Positions 63,725-64,000 of a stretch of 64,000 nt of DNA are shown one piece after another (the stretch's first letter is position 1; each line of letters opens with the position of its first letter). The stretch comes from CAIWHR01 sp963830485. GTDB lineage: Bacteria > Pseudomonadota > Gammaproteobacteria > Burkholderiales > Casimicrobiaceae. A model generated the notes under the pieces. The model was not told the origin of the DNA. It made no database searches and saw only the letters and a list, made by a program, of their open reading frames with translations. The DNA lies in the NCBI GenBank assembly GCA_963830485.1, contig CAWHNE010000006.1:62001-126000 (forward strand), read 5' to 3'. The position numbers and the translations under genes were made by a program.

Positions 63725-64000
63725 GTGGCGGGATCCGCGCGGCGCGCGGCGAAGAAGTCCGAGAGCAGCTTACCGCATTCGTCGGCGAGCACGCCGCCCA
63801 CCGCACGTCGCGTGATGGTTGAGCCGCGGCTCCGCGAAGAGGTCGACGACCGAGCCGCACGCGCCTGTCTTCGGATCGCGCGCGCCGAAGACAAGCCGCG
63901 CGATCCGCGCGTGCAGGATCGCGCCGGCGCACATCGCGCAGGGCTCGATCGTCACGTAGAGCGTGCAGTCCGGGAGGCGGTAGTTGCCGAGCGCGCGGCC
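63721..64000 (-). CDS. tadA: tRNA adenosine deaminase TadA, 5' partial, frameshifted
   Basis: The C-terminal part of the enzyme that makes inosine at the wobble position of tRNA-Arg. The catalytic zinc cysteines are in VTIEPCAMCAGAILHARIAR, then VFGARDPKTGACGSVVDLFA and LNHHAT. The frame changes near 63805 to reach LADECGKLLSDFFAARR at the end. The N-terminal HAE motif lies beyond the window edge. Confidence 0.9.

Noticed and set aside
1..64000. CRISPR arrays, tRNA or rRNA genes, insertion sequences with transposase
   Set aside because: None were seen: no spaced direct repeats, no cloverleaf or rRNA signatures, and no transposase or integrase frame in the window.

Overview
The window comes from a GC-rich Gram-negative bacterium, most likely a betaproteobacterium of the Burkholderiales type. 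The evidence is the order rpsB-tsf-pyrH-frr-uppS-cdsA-dxr-rseP-bamA-skp-lpxD-fabZ-lpxA-lpxB-rnhB, the lipid A genes, and a repeat at the coxD/coxE junction that resembles Burkholderiales REP sequences. Many genes, including essential ones, carry single-base frameshifts, often in short homopolymers. This looks like a draft or long-read assembly with residual indels rather than real gene decay; affected genes are annotated as one CDS with the break stated.

Layout. 1-2986: 5'-truncated dnaE2 (error-prone polymerase) with a palindromic element inserted in frame. 3055-10619 (minus): molybdenum hydroxylase operon coxS-coxL-coxM-coxD-coxE-coxG-xdhC, with a form II (AYRGAGR) large subunit. About 10815-11155: remnant of pqqE. 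11213-23726: one-carbon oxidation region with a divergent metallo-beta-lactamase-fold protein, lanthanide-type methanol dehydrogenase xoxF, xoxG, xoxJ, a serine protease-TPR protein, two unknown exported proteins, a zinc metallohydrolase, a SoxYZ-like carrier, then the glutathione-dependent formaldehyde pathway (dehydrogenase, Gfa, S-formylglutathione hydrolase) and a double-cupin protein. 23786-37944: second quinoprotein module with diheme cytochrome c, PQQ dehydrogenase, ankyrin protein, cytochrome b561, two TonB-dependent receptors, a beta-propeller protein, a NarL-type two-component pair, a multicopper oxidase and a flavoprotein. 37990-38793: inositol monophosphatase. 38750-45906: probable 3-sulfolactate degradation cluster (MFS permease, ComC-like and SlcC-like dehydrogenases, VOC protein, PLP-dependent ammonia-lyase, SuyB, SuyA, divergent GntR regulator). 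46036-60738 (minus): the conserved cell-envelope and translation block. 61008-64000: ygfZ, an NRDE protein, LD-carboxypeptidase and the 3' part of tadA.

How it fits together. The window suggests a periplasmic oxidiser. XoxF passes electrons from methanol (or another short alcohol) to cytochrome XoxG, and formaldehyde is cleared through glutathione to formate. A second quinoprotein with its own cytochrome, and outer-membrane receptors that may import metal or cofactor, sit beside it. The molybdenum hydroxylase would oxidise CO or, more likely for form II, another substrate. The sulfolactate cluster would yield pyruvate and sulfite. No complete PQQ biosynthesis operon is present, only the pqqE remnant, so PQQ must be made elsewhere in the genome or imported.
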